Assembly (NCBI GenBank): GCA_013697225.1
Contig: JACCXG010000245.1
Coordinates: 1-5,554 of the forward strand
Reading direction: 5' to 3'
Source of the DNA: Acidobacteriota bacterium
GTDB taxonomy: Bacteria > Acidobacteriota > Vicinamibacteria > Vicinamibacterales > 2-12-FULL-66-21
DNA length: 5,554 bases
Within the stretch, counting starts at the first letter, position 1. Every line of letters starts with the position of its first letter. The position numbers and the translations under genes are program-made. Of this stretch, positions 5,010-5,554 are shown one piece after another. The notes beneath the pieces are model-generated. The model did no database searches. It was not told where the DNA came from and saw only the letters and a list, made by a program, of their open reading frames with translations.

Positions 5010-5554
5010 TCAACCTCCGAACCTCGGACTCTGGGCACCGAAGGGATACGCCCCCTGTTCCAGAAGGGCATCGGCGAGGTTCCTCCGCAGAGCCACCGTG
5101 TTCACAGGCGCCGGTTTCAGCACTCGCTTCAACGCGGCAAGCAGCATACGCAGCGTGTCCCCTTCGGCCATCGCGGCGAGGGTCTCGCGAGCGGCCAGCT
5201 CGGCACGCCCGGCCGCATCGTTCACGACTACCCGTGCAGCCGCATGGTGCAACCGAGTCCCTGCGGAGAGTGCACGCAGCAGGGCACTCTCCGCCGCGTA
5301 TACGCCGATGAGCACGTCCGCAATACGCATCAGCACCTCCTGCTCGTCCGAGAGCTTTGCGCCGTAGGCCTGCATCGCGGTGCCGAGCAGCATCAGGCCC
5401 ACCTTCTTCATACCCGCGACGCTCCGTCGTGCCCCGTCCAGCGGACCATCGCCTGGGGGTTCGGGGGACGGCATCAAGAGTTCCTCCTGAAGCCGCTTCG
5501 CGGCCGAAATAATCGGCAGCGTTCCCTTGATCGCCCGCCGCGCCAGCATCCCCG
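5010..5554 (-). CDS. Acyl-CoA dehydrogenase, C-terminal part (5' truncated by window edge)
   Basis: The last 180 or so codons of an acyl-CoA dehydrogenase are visible; the frame runs off the right edge (a Gly codon precedes the first visible Met at 5549), so that Met is internal. The segment starts after the flavin-binding core, with LARRAIKGTLPIISAAKRLQ, then a Pro-rich linker (visible residues 27-40). The helical tail follows: KKVGLMLLGTAMQAYGAKLS, then DEQEVLMRIADVLIGVYAAE, SALLRALSAGTR, and NLADALLEQGAYPF at the end. That tail resembles the extra C-terminal domain of VLCAD/ACAD9-type enzymes (Arg-Asn-Leu/Phe with a terminal Pro-Phe or Gly-Phe), which helps dimer or membrane association in those proteins. 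The catalytic base and FAD site are outside the window. The likely role is the first, FAD-dependent oxidation step of fatty acyl-CoA. It is the most upstream visible gene of the minus operon and ends 4 nt before the DUF1684 start. Confidence 0.88.
   Translation of the reverse strand, partial: GMLARRAIKGTLPIISAAKRLQEELLMPSPEPPGDGPLDGARRSVAGMKKVGLMLLGTAMQAYGAKLSDEQEVLMRIADVLIGVYAAESALLRALSAGTRLHHAAARVVVNDAAGRAELAARETLAAMAEGDTLRMLLAALKRVLKPAPVNTVALRRNLADALLEQGAYPFGAQSPRFGG
5014..5018 (-). promoter_or_regulatory. Shine-Dalgarno GGAGG for the DUF1684 gene
   Basis: On the minus strand GGAGG (5018-5014) lies 8 nt before GTG 5005 and is the best ribosome-binding site in the window. It is made from the last two glycine codons (GGA GGT) of the acyl-CoA dehydrogenase gene, whose TGA follows at 5012-5010. 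This fixes the GTG as the start and suggests that ribosomes ending the upstream gene can reinitiate. Confidence 0.8.

Overview
The window is a GC-rich, gene-dense stretch of bacterial chromosome. The ordinary housekeeping genes, frequent GTG starts, tightly overlapping genes and short-unit tandem repeats between genes suggest an uncultured-type soil bacterium. My best guess is Acidobacteriota (possibly Vicinamibacteria), but this rests on general resemblance and no marker gene settles it. I see no tRNA, rRNA, CRISPR array, transposase or phage gene.

Plus-strand half (1-2676): the 3' end of a rhodanese-type sulfurtransferase enters from the left edge. A 127-nt gap follows, filled by a nested tandem repeat (9-nt units arranged in a 51-nt higher-order period) that runs into the start codon of a complete M20-family metallodipeptidase (462-1871). 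Its stop overlaps a 28-codon ORF (TGATG), and that ORF's stop overlaps the probable GTG start of a HAD-fold 5'-nucleotidase-like protein (GTGA). The three frames are therefore chained and probably translationally coupled.

Junction (2677-2786): the two gene sets converge here. The gap holds a heptamer tandem array, (GGGN4) in seven consecutive copies plus two more units. It is G-rich on the plus strand and C-rich on the minus strand.

Minus-strand half (2787-5554): a compact four-gene operon reads right to left. It contains the C-terminal part of an acyl-CoA dehydrogenase with an ACAD9/VLCAD-like tail domain (truncated by the window edge), a DUF1684 lipoprotein, a subfamily-IA HAD phosphatase, and a SirB1-type transglutaminase-fold/TPR protein. 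Junctions are a 4-nt gap, a 1-nt overlap (TGATG) and direct abutment (TGAATG), so one transcript is very likely. Its promoter lies outside the window.

No single pathway links all the genes. The plus pair looks like peptide and nucleotide salvage; the minus operon mixes fatty-acid oxidation with a lipoprotein of unknown function, a small-phosphate-ester phosphatase and a SirB1 protein. I found no convincing new defence or mobile system. The most unusual material is the two unrelated intergenic tandem arrays that bracket the M20-HAD pair and the small coupled ORF between those two genes.
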